Source of the DNA: an uncultured Opitutia bacterium | Lineage (GTDB): Bacteria; Verrucomicrobiota; Verrucomicrobiia; Opitutales; Opitutaceae | NCBI GenBank assembly: GCA_903839035.1 | Contig: CAIMAQ010000046.1 | Location: 20,382 to 84,381 of the forward strand | Reading direction: 5' to 3' | Length of the DNA: 64,000 nucleotides | Part shown: piece after piece, positions 8,881 through 17,200 of the stretch | Position numbering within the stretch: the stretch's first letter is position 1 | Layout of the letters: each line of letters opens with the position of its first letter | Program-made: the position numbers and the translations under genes | The notes under the pieces: generated by a model | The model's input: only the letters and a program-made list of their open reading frames with translations | The model's database searches: none | What the model was told of the DNA's origin: nothing

Positions 8881-8974
8881 CCCGCTAACCACGCGAATGA
8901 ACGCGAATGTCTGAGGTCTTGAGTCCGTCAGCGATTCTTCGGATATATTCGCGTCCATTCGCGTGATTCGCGGG
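8881..8974. repeat. Mirror-armed repeat, ACGCGAATSAACGCGAAT family
   Basis: The left arm 8881-8910 (CGCTAACCACGCGAATGAAC...) and the right arm 8945-8974 (...CCATTCGCGTGATTCGCGGG) are close reverse complements made of ~10-11 nt units. The right arm is nearly the same sequence as that of the element at 32573-32654. It sits between the propeller gene stop and the desaturase start. Confidence 0.75.
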
Positions 8975-8987
8975 CAAACATCCCCCC

Positions 8988-10082
8988 ATGAACGAGCAGA
9001 TCAAAATCAACTGGTACCGCTGCAAGATCGACAAGGCTGTCATGAGCCAGCTCATGAAGAAGAGTGACGCCCGTGGCTTCCTCCAAGCGGTGCCGCCGCT
9101 CCTGATCTTCGCCGTCACCGGCACCCTGTCGTGGTACGCGTACCGCAACGTCCACGCCGACAACTGGCCCTGGGCGCTGCCGCTGCTGCTGCTCGCGCTC
9201 TTCGCCCATGGCACCAACGCCAGCTTCTTCGGCGGCATCGCCTGCCACGAGCTCTGCCACAAGACGCCTTTTGCGACGCAGTTCTGGAACAGTTTCTTCC
9301 TGAAGCTCTACTCGTTCCTCGGCTGGTTTGATCCCATCGGCTACCGCGCCAGCCACATCCGCCACCACCAGGCGACGACGCACAAGGACTACGACGGCGA
9401 GGTCGTCCTCCCGACCGGCATGGACTGGCACGGGCTGAAATTCTTCGTCAACATCTTCACCTTCAGTCCCACCGGGATTCTCAAGCAGCTCCGCTGGTGG
9501 GTCGCCGCGGCACTTGGCGACTTCAGCCGGGACGGCTTTTTCAAGTCCAAGTGGCTCAATCAGGTCGTGCCGCCGGACAGCGAGCCGCGCCGCGATACGA
9601 TCGCGTGGGCGCGCCTCGTCCTCCTGGGTCACCTCGCGCTCGCCACCGCCTTCGCCCTCACCGGACATTGGTTCCTAATCATCGTCGTCAATCTCGGCAC
9701 GTTTTATTGCGTCTGGTTTGTGGTCGTCTGCGGCGCCGCCCAGCACGTCGGGCTCGCGCCCGACACCCCCGACTTCCGCCTCTGCTGCCGCACCTACACC
9801 TGCAGCTGGTTTCCGGCGCTGCTCTACTGGAACATGCAGTACCACGTGGAGCACCATATGTATCCCGCGGTGCCGCTCTACAATCTGCCGAAACTCCGTG
9901 CCGCCCTGATCCACGACCTGCCGCCCGCCCCGCACGGCCTCTGGGCCACGTGGCAAGAGCTGATTCCCATCATGCGCAGGCAGCAGCAGGACCCGACCTG
10001 GTTCTACGTCCCGCCCCTCCCCAAAAACGAAGGCGAGCGCGCCACCGCCGACACCGTGCTGCAGGAAGCTGCTGGTACTTGA
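8988..10082 (+). CDS. Membrane fatty acid desaturase / hydroxylase family protein
   Basis: 364 residues. The three histidine boxes of the membrane di-iron family are present: HELCH (~86), HIRHHQATTH (~121-130) and HVEHHMYP (~287). At least four hydrophobic segments surround them (for example VPPLLIFAVTGTLSWYA and LALATAFALTGHWFLIIVV). The protein should introduce a double bond or hydroxyl into a lipid chain at the cytoplasmic membrane with electrons from an external carrier. The precise substrate cannot be read. The ATG at 8988 follows a C-rich, SD-less leader directly after a repeat element, so it is probably monocistronic. Confidence 0.88.
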   Translation: MNEQIKINWYRCKIDKAVMSQLMKKSDARGFLQAVPPLLIFAVTGTLSWYAYRNVHADNWPWALPLLLLALFAHGTNASFFGGIACHELCHKTPFATQFWNSFFLKLYSFLGWFDPIGYRASHIRHHQATTHKDYDGEVVLPTGMDWHGLKFFVNIFTFSPTGILKQLRWWVAAALGDFSRDGFFKSKWLNQVVPPDSEPRRDTIAWARLVLLGHLALATAFALTGHWFLIIVVNLGTFYCVWFVVVCGAAQHVGLAPDTPDFRLCCRTYTCSWFPALLYWNMQYHVEHHMYPAVPLYNLPKLRAALIHDLPPAPHGLWATWQELIPIMRRQQQDPTWFYVPPLPKNEGERATADTVLQEAAGT

Positions 10083-10166
10083 GATAACCACGAAGGACAC
10101 GAAGCCGCCCCTGCGGACCTTCGGAGCGATGGCTCGAGTTTCGTGGGCTGCGTGACCTTGGTGGTA
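10083..10166. repeat. Mirror-armed repeat, ACCACGAAGGACACGAAG family
   Basis: It begins at the desaturase stop. The left arm 10085-10104 is AACCACGAAGGACACGAAG; the right arm (10139-10165) has TTTCGTGG...CGTGACCTTGGTGGT, its imperfect reverse complement. It lies between convergent genes and could end transcription from both sides. Confidence 0.65.
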
Positions 10167-10171
10167 AGAAA

Positions 10172-11014
10172 TCAGGCGCCACGCTTCGCGTGGCGCTCGA
10201 GCGAGGCCTCGCGGGGTTTCAACAGATGGCCGTATTTCGTCGCGAAAGCCCGGAACTCCGGCGTCATCGCGTGCGTGTGCAGCGTCAGCCGCTCGCGATA
10301 CGGCACGTAGTTGCCGAGGTGCCATCCGAGGTTCCGGTAGAGCATGAAGTCGCCGGGGTTGAGCACCACCTGCACCGCCCCCGGCATCGCCTGGCAGTAG
10401 CGCAGGCAGTACAGTTCCAACTCCTCGTTCGTGCGCGCGTGGCCCTCGTCGCGGAGCTCCTCCTGCGTGGACGACCGGAACACCGCCATTTCGGCCTCCG
10501 AATTCGCCACCCGCCGGTGGCTGCCCGGCACATACCACGTCGAGGTGTCCTCGAAGAGCGGGCAGTTCACCTGGTTGAAAAAGTCCGGGCGGTTGGCGAT
10601 CTCCTGCCACCACGCCTCGCCGATCTCGGCCTGGAATTCCGCCTCGAGCACGTGGTCGCGCCAGTCGCGGTGCCACTCCGTGGACCACGGCCGGTCGCGG
10701 GGTTGGAACAGCACGGTGATGTTCTCGGTGGAGCCCAGCTGGTGCCGCGGCGATGTGAATTGCCGGACCGCTTCGTTGAGGCCCGCGATCGCGTTGAAGT
10801 CCCGGAACGGCGCCAGGTCAACGGCCCCGGCATGGTCGCCGAGCGGCGAGAGCCGCTGCGACTGCGGGCCGTGGAGGCGGTAAGCCAGCTCCCGCGCCTT
10901 CCGCGCCTCGCGCCGGAGATCGCCCAGCAGGCTCGCCGGAACCACGCCGCGCATGACGCAGAAACCCTGCTCCCGGTAATTCCGGACGTCCTCCTCAGTC
11001 ACGCGAAAGTTCAT
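10172..11014 (-). CDS. Phytanoyl-CoA dioxygenase (PhyH) family protein
   Basis: 280 residues from the ATG at 11014 (a GTG four codons earlier is possible). The family's Fe(II) ligands fit: His-x-Asp in TEWHRDW and a distal His in the RLTLHTHAM stretch, with the 2-oxoglutarate-binding Arg likely in YRERLTL. GDFMLYRNLGWHLG is also typical of the fold. Members hydroxylate small molecules using 2-oxoglutarate and oxygen in the cytoplasm. It lies 52 bp downstream of the isochorismatase-like gene on the same strand, probably in one operon. The substrate is unknown. Confidence 0.85.
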   Translation of the reverse strand: MNFRVTEEDVRNYREQGFCVMRGVVPASLLGDLRREARKARELAYRLHGPQSQRLSPLGDHAGAVDLAPFRDFNAIAGLNEAVRQFTSPRHQLGSTENITVLFQPRDRPWSTEWHRDWRDHVLEAEFQAEIGEAWWQEIANRPDFFNQVNCPLFEDTSTWYVPGSHRRVANSEAEMAVFRSSTQEELRDEGHARTNEELELYCLRYCQAMPGAVQVVLNPGDFMLYRNLGWHLGNYVPYRERLTLHTHAMTPEFRAFATKYGHLLKPREASLERHAKRGA

Positions 11015-11066
11015 AACCAGGCGCACCTATTTTCGCTTCCGTGTCGTCCGGGTGTTCCGTAGGCCG

Positions 11067-11885
11067 TCACTTCTTCGGCAATGACTTCACCATCTTCGTG
11101 AAGTCCTGGAGCCCGAACACAAAGCCGAAATTCAGCGCTACGCGCCACAGCGCCTGCGCCTTCTCCCGCTCCGTCCGCGCCGTCTCGGCGTTTTCCACCG
11201 CCGTCACCGCCTCCGGGATCGTGGAGCACAAAATCCCATGGCGGCCCATGTCCACCATGCCGCCCGGTGACATCAGCAGGCACCAGTTGATCGCAAAGCC
11301 CATGTAAACAAGGTGGTTGATCCCGTGCGCGTGGCACAGCGCCGCCAGCTGGTGGCCATCCTCCGCAATCGGCTCGTCGCCGACCGGCCGCGCCTCGGGC
11401 GCGAAATCCAAAAACTTCCAACCGGCATCCACGTCCGCCCGGTTGCGCTTGCCGACAAACACATTGTCCGCGCGGAACCGCTCCTGCGCCTCATACGCCG
11501 CATCCTTCGGCACCCGTTTGTGCTCCGGCGAAGGCCCGGCGAGCTTCACCGTGTTTTGGTAGCCCGGGAGGTGGGAGTAATAATCGCGGCCGCCCACCAC
11601 GTGAAACAGCTTCAGCGGCGACGCCCGCACCGCCGTCAGCAGCGGCGGGAAAACCTCGGCCAGGATCTTCAGCGCCCGCGGATGGTACTCCACGCTGCGC
11701 CGCCAGCCCGGCCATTGCTCCATCGTGCCGGCTTCCCATGCGTGCATCACCACCACCGCCGTGTGGTCCGGCGACAGCTCGATGTCGGCCTGCTTCCAGC
11801 CCGCATAGCCTTCGCCAGGCACGTCCCGCGTGTAGTCGGCGTCGAACTGCTGGTAATACGAAGCGGGGAGTTTGACCGGTTTCAT
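11067..11885 (-). CDS. Isochorismatase-like (cysteine hydrolase fold) protein
   Basis: 272 residues from the ATG at 11885; the frame is open 14 codons further but without better support. The strand order and the stretch HLVYMGFAINWCLLMSPGGMVDM match the cysteine-hydrolase fold, in which the Cys is the nucleophile. The usual catalytic Asp after the first strand is not seen: AVVVMHAWE has His where Asp is expected. The Lys may be the one in FVGKRN. It may therefore be a divergent hydrolase or inactive. It is first in a probable two-gene unit with the PhyH-type dioxygenase. Confidence 0.65.
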   Translation of the reverse strand: MKPVKLPASYYQQFDADYTRDVPGEGYAGWKQADIELSPDHTAVVVMHAWEAGTMEQWPGWRRSVEYHPRALKILAEVFPPLLTAVRASPLKLFHVVGGRDYYSHLPGYQNTVKLAGPSPEHKRVPKDAAYEAQERFRADNVFVGKRNRADVDAGWKFLDFAPEARPVGDEPIAEDGHQLAALCHAHGINHLVYMGFAINWCLLMSPGGMVDMGRHGILCSTIPEAVTAVENAETARTEREKAQALWRVALNFGFVFGLQDFTKMVKSLPKK

Positions 11886-12214
11886 GGAGGGAATGGCTTG
11901 GAAGGCCGGACGCGTTATCCTGAACACGCCGCAGCGCTTAGGGGTAACCCGGCCTGCCTTTCGGATTCAAAATGCGCTGGGGACTTCCCGACTTTACACC
12001 ACGACCGAACGCCTGCAAGCCGCCTTCTCCCCGCGGACCGGCCGACCTTGGCCGCGCGCCGCCCGCGAACCGTGGCGTCAGACGCAAGGCCCCGAGCCCG
12101 TCGAGGCGAGGGGCGGGGCGGGTTCATCCCCTCAGGCAAAGTGTAACCTATTGGGTTACTTTATCCCGGGGCCGGCCGAGAAAAGGTCGGCGGGCCGGCG
12201 GCCTCCCCCGCGCA
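11886..12214. other. Intergenic stretch between symporter end and isochorismatase-like start
   Basis: No gene is supported here. It should hold the promoter of the leftward isochorismatase-like/PhyH pair near 11890-11990 and the 3' region of the symporter gene near 12140-12214. The only clear structure is a small hairpin at 12143-12159. Confidence 0.6.
12143..12159 (-). terminator. Small hairpin downstream of the symporter gene
   Basis: GTAACC and GGTTAC form a 6-bp stem around TATTG, ~55 bp after the symporter stop in its direction of transcription. No strong T-run follows, so termination is only a guess. Confidence 0.3.
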
Positions 12215-13993
12215 TCACGCGTCCGGCTTCGGGAGCGTCGGCCGGGCCACCCAGTGCAGCACAAGCCCGATCGCGATCAGGAGCCCGCCGCCGAGCACGT
12301 TGATCGAGGCCGGCGCGATCCGGGTCGCGGGCACGAACACACAGGCCAGCAGCACGAGCCCGATGATGAGGCTAAGGTTGCCGATCACGGCATACACCTG
12401 CATCGCGCCGTGTCCGCCGGGCCGCTTGTCCTCCACCACCGGAGTGCGGAGGTCGCGGTCGAGCTGGATGGCGCTGGCGCTTTTGGGATCTTCTGGCCGC
12501 CAGAAGAACGCCGAGATGACGAACACGACCGTCGAGCCGAGGGCGGCGCTGAGGACGTTGCGCGCGTAGGCCTGCTCAGGCCAGACGTTCAAGCCGAACA
12601 GCAGGAATGTCAGCACGAACCCCGCGATGCAGGAAGCGATGCCCGACCACCAGGGCGTCTTGCGGTAGATGAGCCCGAGCGCGACCGGCGTCATGAAGCC
12701 CGGCCCGACCATGGAATAATATTTCAGCCCGAAATCAAAGGCCCCGCCAAGCCGCGAGATCTCGAACGACAGCGCCACGCCGCCCACCCCGATCCAGAAC
12801 ATCGTCAACTGGGCCCTGCGCATCTGCTGGAGATCCGACCACGGCGCGAAGCCGAGCCGCTTCCGCAGGGGCACATACACATCCTTGGTGACCGCGGCCG
12901 AGAGCCAGTTAAGCGCGTCGTTGGCCTGACCGAGGGTCGCCGAGAGGATCGCCGCCACGACGAAGCCGATCATGCCGTGCGGCAGCAGCAGCATCGTGAG
13001 GCTGACGAACGACGCCTCCTCCGGCGCCTTCAGGTTGGGCCAGAGCGCGTGCATGTCCGGGAAGATCAGCCGTGCGCCCATCACCGGCAGCACCCACAAC
13101 AGCGGCCCCAGCAGCGAGAGCCACGCGCCCAGCATCGCCATTTTCTTGGCATCGCGCTCGCTCGGCACGCTGTTGTAGCGCTGGGCGAAGTGCCACGCGA
13201 CGTTGTAGCCGAGCATCACGCTGAGCAGGTACGCCGAGAGGAACCACGGCTCGACCGGCTGCCCGCTCGGCACGAGGTAGTCGTGGGGCAGCTCGTTCAG
13301 CAGCCGCTTGATCCCCGCGACGAAGCCGCCGCCCTGGCCGACGTACATCATCGAGAGCGGAAAAATAATCACGGACATCACGAGAATGATCACGCCCTGG
13401 ATGGCGTCGGACAGGACCGCGGCCCACAGCCCGCCCACCACGCTGTAGAGGATCATCACCGTGCCGACGCTCAGCATCGTGACCTGCAGGCCGGTGAGCG
13501 ACAGTCCGGCGAAGCCGAACACCTGACGGTCGAAGCCCAGCGCCGCCGACACGAAAATGCAGAGGATGTAGAGACCCTGCGCGATGCCGATGATCTGCGG
13601 CACGATCGCCGTCACGGTGTAGAAGTAGGTCGTCGAGGGTGAATACCGCTTGGTCAGAAACTCGAGCGGTGCCGCGATGCGCGCCCGCCGCCACATCGGC
13701 GCAAAGTAGAAATACCCGGCGAGGTAAGCCCAGAACGCCGAGGTAAAGATCACCAGCGCCCCGGAACCGTGCGTATAGGTGTAGCCCGCCGCGGCCACGA
13801 ACATGTACGCCGAAAACCCCGAGACCCAGCTCGAGACCCCGGCCATGAACCACGGCACCTGGCCGCTCGCCTTGAAAAAATCCGCCGTGCCCTTGTTCTT
13901 CCGCGCTGCGTAAAAACCGACCCAGATGACGATCGCGAAATAAAGCGCGATCAGGACGTAGTCGAACGCGTTGACGGTGTTGAAATGGGGCAT
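12215..13993 (-). CDS. Sodium:solute symporter (SSS family)
   Basis: 592 residues with about 13 strongly hydrophobic segments. The N-terminus (FDYVLIALYFAIVIWVGFYAARKNKG) and the block GVSSWVSGFSAYMFVAAAGYTY are typical of SSS-family sugar and organic-acid symporters. The central stretch ALGFDRQVFGFAGLSLTG and the Gly-rich helices are also as in the family. It would import a small organic solute with Na+ across the cytoplasmic membrane. It begins 3 bp after the heparinase-type gene on the same strand, so the pair is almost surely co-transcribed and the solute is likely a uronate or monosaccharide released by that lyase. Confidence 0.92.
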   Translation of the reverse strand: MPHFNTVNAFDYVLIALYFAIVIWVGFYAARKNKGTADFFKASGQVPWFMAGVSSWVSGFSAYMFVAAAGYTYTHGSGALVIFTSAFWAYLAGYFYFAPMWRRARIAAPLEFLTKRYSPSTTYFYTVTAIVPQIIGIAQGLYILCIFVSAALGFDRQVFGFAGLSLTGLQVTMLSVGTVMILYSVVGGLWAAVLSDAIQGVIILVMSVIIFPLSMMYVGQGGGFVAGIKRLLNELPHDYLVPSGQPVEPWFLSAYLLSVMLGYNVAWHFAQRYNSVPSERDAKKMAMLGAWLSLLGPLLWVLPVMGARLIFPDMHALWPNLKAPEEASFVSLTMLLLPHGMIGFVVAAILSATLGQANDALNWLSAAVTKDVYVPLRKRLGFAPWSDLQQMRRAQLTMFWIGVGGVALSFEISRLGGAFDFGLKYYSMVGPGFMTPVALGLIYRKTPWWSGIASCIAGFVLTFLLFGLNVWPEQAYARNVLSAALGSTVVFVISAFFWRPEDPKSASAIQLDRDLRTPVVEDKRPGGHGAMQVYAVIGNLSLIIGLVLLACVFVPATRIAPASINVLGGGLLIAIGLVLHWVARPTLPKPDA

Positions 13994-13996
13994 GGA

Positions 13997-16039
13997 TTAG
14001 ATCGTCACCACCGGCGCCGCGTTGCCCGCACCCACCGCGATCCGAACGTTCACCCTGAGCCCGCCATGGGTGCCGGTGACCTGCCAGCCACCGGCCTTCG
14101 GGGTAATCTTCAGCTTCCCATGCGTCTTCCCCGCAGGCCGGGCCGTGCCAACCGTGAGGATCTCGTGTTCCGCACCGTCCGGCGAGGCGATCTCGGCAAA
14201 CTGGTACATCCCGGTCTCCTCCTCGAGCGCGAGCTTGCCGGCCCGCAGCACCGCTCCGTTGCGGCTCGCCATGCGGCCAACCAGCGAGGCATGCGGACGC
14301 GTGATCGTGAACTCGTCGCCGCCCACTTGGAGATTGGCGCGGAGGTCCTCGTTGAACATCTGGAAGCGCACCTGCACCGTCGCCGTCGCGTCCTTCAGCG
14401 CCACGCGATCGAGGATGATCACGACGTCGGGCTTGAGGAACACGAGCGTGCGCTGCACGCGGGTCACCTGGTCGTTGACCAGTTGGTAGGCCTCGGCGGC
14501 CTCGCTGGTCACCGTCATCCAGCCCGCGCCGGTGCGGAAGTCGGTCACGTGCGCGAAGGCCCACGAGGCATTCGTGCCCTCGCTGCCGTTGTGGTACTGG
14601 TGGCCCTGGCCGTTAATCAGCACCGCCGTGTGCGCCTCCGTCTGGCGCAGCAGCCAGCGCGGCTGCTTCGCCACGTAGGCCGCGCGAAAGGGATCGTGGA
14701 AAAGGCGTTCGCCGTAGGCCTTGAAAATGACGCTATTGCGGTCCGCATGCTCGTGGTTGCCGGGGCCGCCGCTGCGCAGCGCCAAGACGGAATCCTCCGT
14801 CTTCCAGCCGGTGCGCGAGATGACGATGTCATTGGACAGCCGGCAATCGAGCAGCGCCTTTTCCGGCGCCCGGACCTTCGCCTTGGGATCATACCAGATG
14901 AACCCGAAGAGCTGCTTCGCCTCGCCGATGTTGCGCGCGATGTACTGCGCGACGGGATCCTTTTTCGTCCGGGCAATCCACGAAGCAGCGGACACATCCA
15001 CCGCGCCGTTGGAGTCGCCGTGGTTCACGATGTCGAAGCCGGGCTTCACCGTCGGCATCGTGAAGCCCTTGATGTGCTGGAAATCGATCAGCTTCACGTG
15101 GTCGTCGATCGTCGGCATCGTGTTCGCCAGCGCGTAGCGCACCGTGCCCGAATAGTTCACCAGGTCCCGGTCATCGATTCCCTGCGTCCGCCACAGCACC
15201 TCGGCAAACATCGCCATATAGAGGGTCGTGTAACCCCAGTAGCTCACGCCCTCGTCGTAGGCGCCATCGCTGCCGTAGAACGTGGAAAACGCCTTCGCGC
15301 TCGAGCGCGCGAGCTCCAGCCAGCCGGCCGCCTCCGGCCGCTTGTGGAGGAAATAGCAGGCGGCGATGCCGAGCGACGCCGTCGGGATGATCTTCAGGTT
15401 CGTCGCGTTGATGATCAGCGGCCAGCGCTTGAGATCGAGGTGCCGGAAGTCATCCACCTCGCTGCGCGGGTTCCAGCCCCAGCCTTCCACGCGGTCCGGA
15501 AACTTCATGCCGTACACCGGCGCGTAGCACGCCGGCACGCCCTTCTTGAGCACGTTCTCCTCGATTGCCTCCACCTCGGCTGCGTTCAGGCCGTCCCCGA
15601 GGTAGTCGATCGCCATCAGCAGGGCGACGGTGCCTTCCGTGGCCCGCTGGAAGCCCAGGATCTGGCGGTTGCCCTCGATGAAGCTGTCCCACTCCGGATA
15701 ATCCAGCATCCGGCGGATCGCGAGTTTCGCGAGCGCGAGCTGCGCGGGGTCGCGGTTGACGAGATAAATGAGGGACGTCCGGTCCAGGATTTTCTGCAGC
15801 CGCAGCAGGTGGGCGACGTGGTTCGTCAGGCTCAGCTCCGTCGTGAGAAAGCGGGTATCATCGGCCAGGTCCGCGGCGAGCAGCGTCTGCCAGAGTTCCG
15901 CGAAGCGCGGATCCTTCGTGTTGGCCCGGATGCGCGGCAGGTCGGACGCATCGAAGAGCAGGCCGCGCCGCGGCTTGGGCGTGGAGGACCGGGCGGGACG
16001 GGAGCTTTTCTTCGCGGGGGTGCGGCGGGAGGCTTTCAT
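13997..16039 (-). CDS. Heparinase II/III-family polysaccharide or oligosaccharide lyase
   Basis: 680 residues. Residues ~25-380 read as the (alpha/alpha) toroid, with the conserved stretches EGWGWNPRSEVDDF and DGAYDEGVSYWGYTT. The C-terminal beta-sandwich carries the family hallmark NHEHADRNSVIFKAYGERLF, with His and Tyr-like catalytic neighbours. Members of this family cleave uronic-acid-containing chains (heparin/heparan, alginate oligomers). The N-terminus is Lys/Arg/Ser-rich without a hydrophobic core, so a cytoplasmic oligo-lyase is more likely than an exported one. The next gene is the symporter 3 bp downstream, and a ROK kinase lies upstream on the same strand, giving a release-import-phosphorylate logic (inference). 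Confidence 0.88.
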   Translation of the reverse strand: MKASRRTPAKKSSRPARSSTPKPRRGLLFDASDLPRIRANTKDPRFAELWQTLLAADLADDTRFLTTELSLTNHVAHLLRLQKILDRTSLIYLVNRDPAQLALAKLAIRRMLDYPEWDSFIEGNRQILGFQRATEGTVALLMAIDYLGDGLNAAEVEAIEENVLKKGVPACYAPVYGMKFPDRVEGWGWNPRSEVDDFRHLDLKRWPLIINATNLKIIPTASLGIAACYFLHKRPEAAGWLELARSSAKAFSTFYGSDGAYDEGVSYWGYTTLYMAMFAEVLWRTQGIDDRDLVNYSGTVRYALANTMPTIDDHVKLIDFQHIKGFTMPTVKPGFDIVNHGDSNGAVDVSAASWIARTKKDPVAQYIARNIGEAKQLFGFIWYDPKAKVRAPEKALLDCRLSNDIVISRTGWKTEDSVLALRSGGPGNHEHADRNSVIFKAYGERLFHDPFRAAYVAKQPRWLLRQTEAHTAVLINGQGHQYHNGSEGTNASWAFAHVTDFRTGAGWMTVTSEAAEAYQLVNDQVTRVQRTLVFLKPDVVIILDRVALKDATATVQVRFQMFNEDLRANLQVGGDEFTITRPHASLVGRMASRNGAVLRAGKLALEEETGMYQFAEIASPDGAEHEILTVGTARPAGKTHGKLKITPKAGGWQVTGTHGGLRVNVRIAVGAGNAAPVVTI

Positions 16040-16049
16040 GGTTGGGCTT

Positions 16050-16174
16050 AAATTTCCTGGGGAAAATCACCGGTGGCGGTGCCGGCGCATCGCAAACCGC
16101 CGAAGCTAGGCCCGCGCCATGCGCTGTCATGGCCAAAAGCGTGGGCCGTCCCAAATTCTTGGGGAATAATCACC
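16050..16174 (-). promoter_or_regulatory. Two near-identical direct repeats flanking the heparinase leader
   Basis: AAATTTCCTGGGGAAAATCACC at 16050-16071 and AAATTCTTGGGGAATAATCACC at 16153-16174 differ by a few substitutions and small indels. The first lies just upstream of the heparinase ATG; the second overlaps the ROK stop. TTCC...GGAA inside the first copy is a dyad. Paired operators or a duplicated leader are possible. Confidence 0.4.
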
Positions 16175-17096
16175 TCCCGGCTTTGTAGCGCGCAATCGCC
16201 ACCGCCGCACAGCTGCCGAGTTCGTCACCCAGCTGCGCCGGCACAATTTTGCAATCGCGCGCGCTGTCCGGCAGCGCCTCGCGCGCAATCACGGCCTGTG
16301 CCGCCGGTGCGATGAACCGCTCGCACCGCTGGTAAATGCTGCCGATCACGATGCGCTCGGGATTCAGCACATCAATGAAGAGCGCCAGGGCCTCGCCCAG
16401 CCGCGTCCCCACTTCCCGCCAGATCGCCAGCGCGAGCGCATCACCCGCCTCCGCCGCCGTGCCCACGTCCCGCGCATTGAGTTTGTCCGCCGGGATCTTT
16501 TGCAAGCTGCTCGCGCCCGGGAACTCCGCCACGCGCTGCCGCGCCACCTGCGCGATGCCGCCACCCGAGCAAAATCCCTCGAAGGAACCCGCCTTGCCAA
16601 ACCCCACCGGTCCGGTTGCCGCCAGTCGCAGGTGCCCGACCTCGCCCGCGTTGCCCGTCACGCCTTCATAGAGGCGCCCGTCGAAAATCAGGCCCGCACC
16701 CATGCCGGTGCCCATCGTCAGAAACATCATACTCTGACACCCCCGCCCCGCCCCAAACTGCCACTCCGCGAGCGCACAGGCATTGGCGTCATTCATCAGG
16801 AAGGCCCGGCCGCCGAATTTTTCGGTAAGCAGTGTGCAGATGGCGATGCGGTCCCAGCCCGGCAGGTTCGGGGGCGACAAAATCAGGCCCTTCCCGCTGT
16901 CGAGCGGTCCGCCGCACGAGATGCCGAAGACCGTGTCCTTGCCTGGCTGCAGCTTCGCGATCTCCACCATCAGCCGGTCGAGCGTGCCGCGCACATCCGT
17001 CGTCGCGAACCGCACCACCTCGCGCACGCGGTCCGTGCCCTCCGGCACGCTGACCGCGCATTTGGTACCGCCGATATCGAGGCCAATGATGTTCAT
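16170..17096 (-). CDS. ROK-family sugar kinase lacking the zinc-cysteine motif
   Basis: 308 residues. The N-terminus IGLDIGGTKCAVSV is the ROK phosphate loop, NDANACALAEWQFGAG contains the catalytic Asp, and MGTGMGAGLIFDG is the second nucleotide-binding loop. The zinc His is kept in GNAGEVGHLRL, but the usual CxCGxxGCxE motif reads VGFGKAGSFE, so all three cysteines are gone. Zn-independent ROK members exist. It should phosphorylate a hexose or amino sugar with ATP in the cytoplasm. It is the first gene of the leftward group (ROK, heparinase-type lyase, symporter) with a 130-bp gap to the lyase, and is divergent from the URO-D-type gene. Confidence 0.88.
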   Translation of the reverse strand: MNIIGLDIGGTKCAVSVPEGTDRVREVVRFATTDVRGTLDRLMVEIAKLQPGKDTVFGISCGGPLDSGKGLILSPPNLPGWDRIAICTLLTEKFGGRAFLMNDANACALAEWQFGAGRGCQSMMFLTMGTGMGAGLIFDGRLYEGVTGNAGEVGHLRLAATGPVGFGKAGSFEGFCSGGGIAQVARQRVAEFPGASSLQKIPADKLNARDVGTAAEAGDALALAIWREVGTRLGEALALFIDVLNPERIVIGSIYQRCERFIAPAAQAVIAREALPDSARDCKIVPAQLGDELGSCAAVAIARYKAGR

Positions 17097-17200
17097 CGTT
17101 GCGGGCTGACTGCGCGCGATTCACGGCGCGATGCCAAGGCAAAATACGCGGAGCACGGGCGCTTGTGCAGGTCGCACCCGACCCCCAGCCTCAGCTCTCC

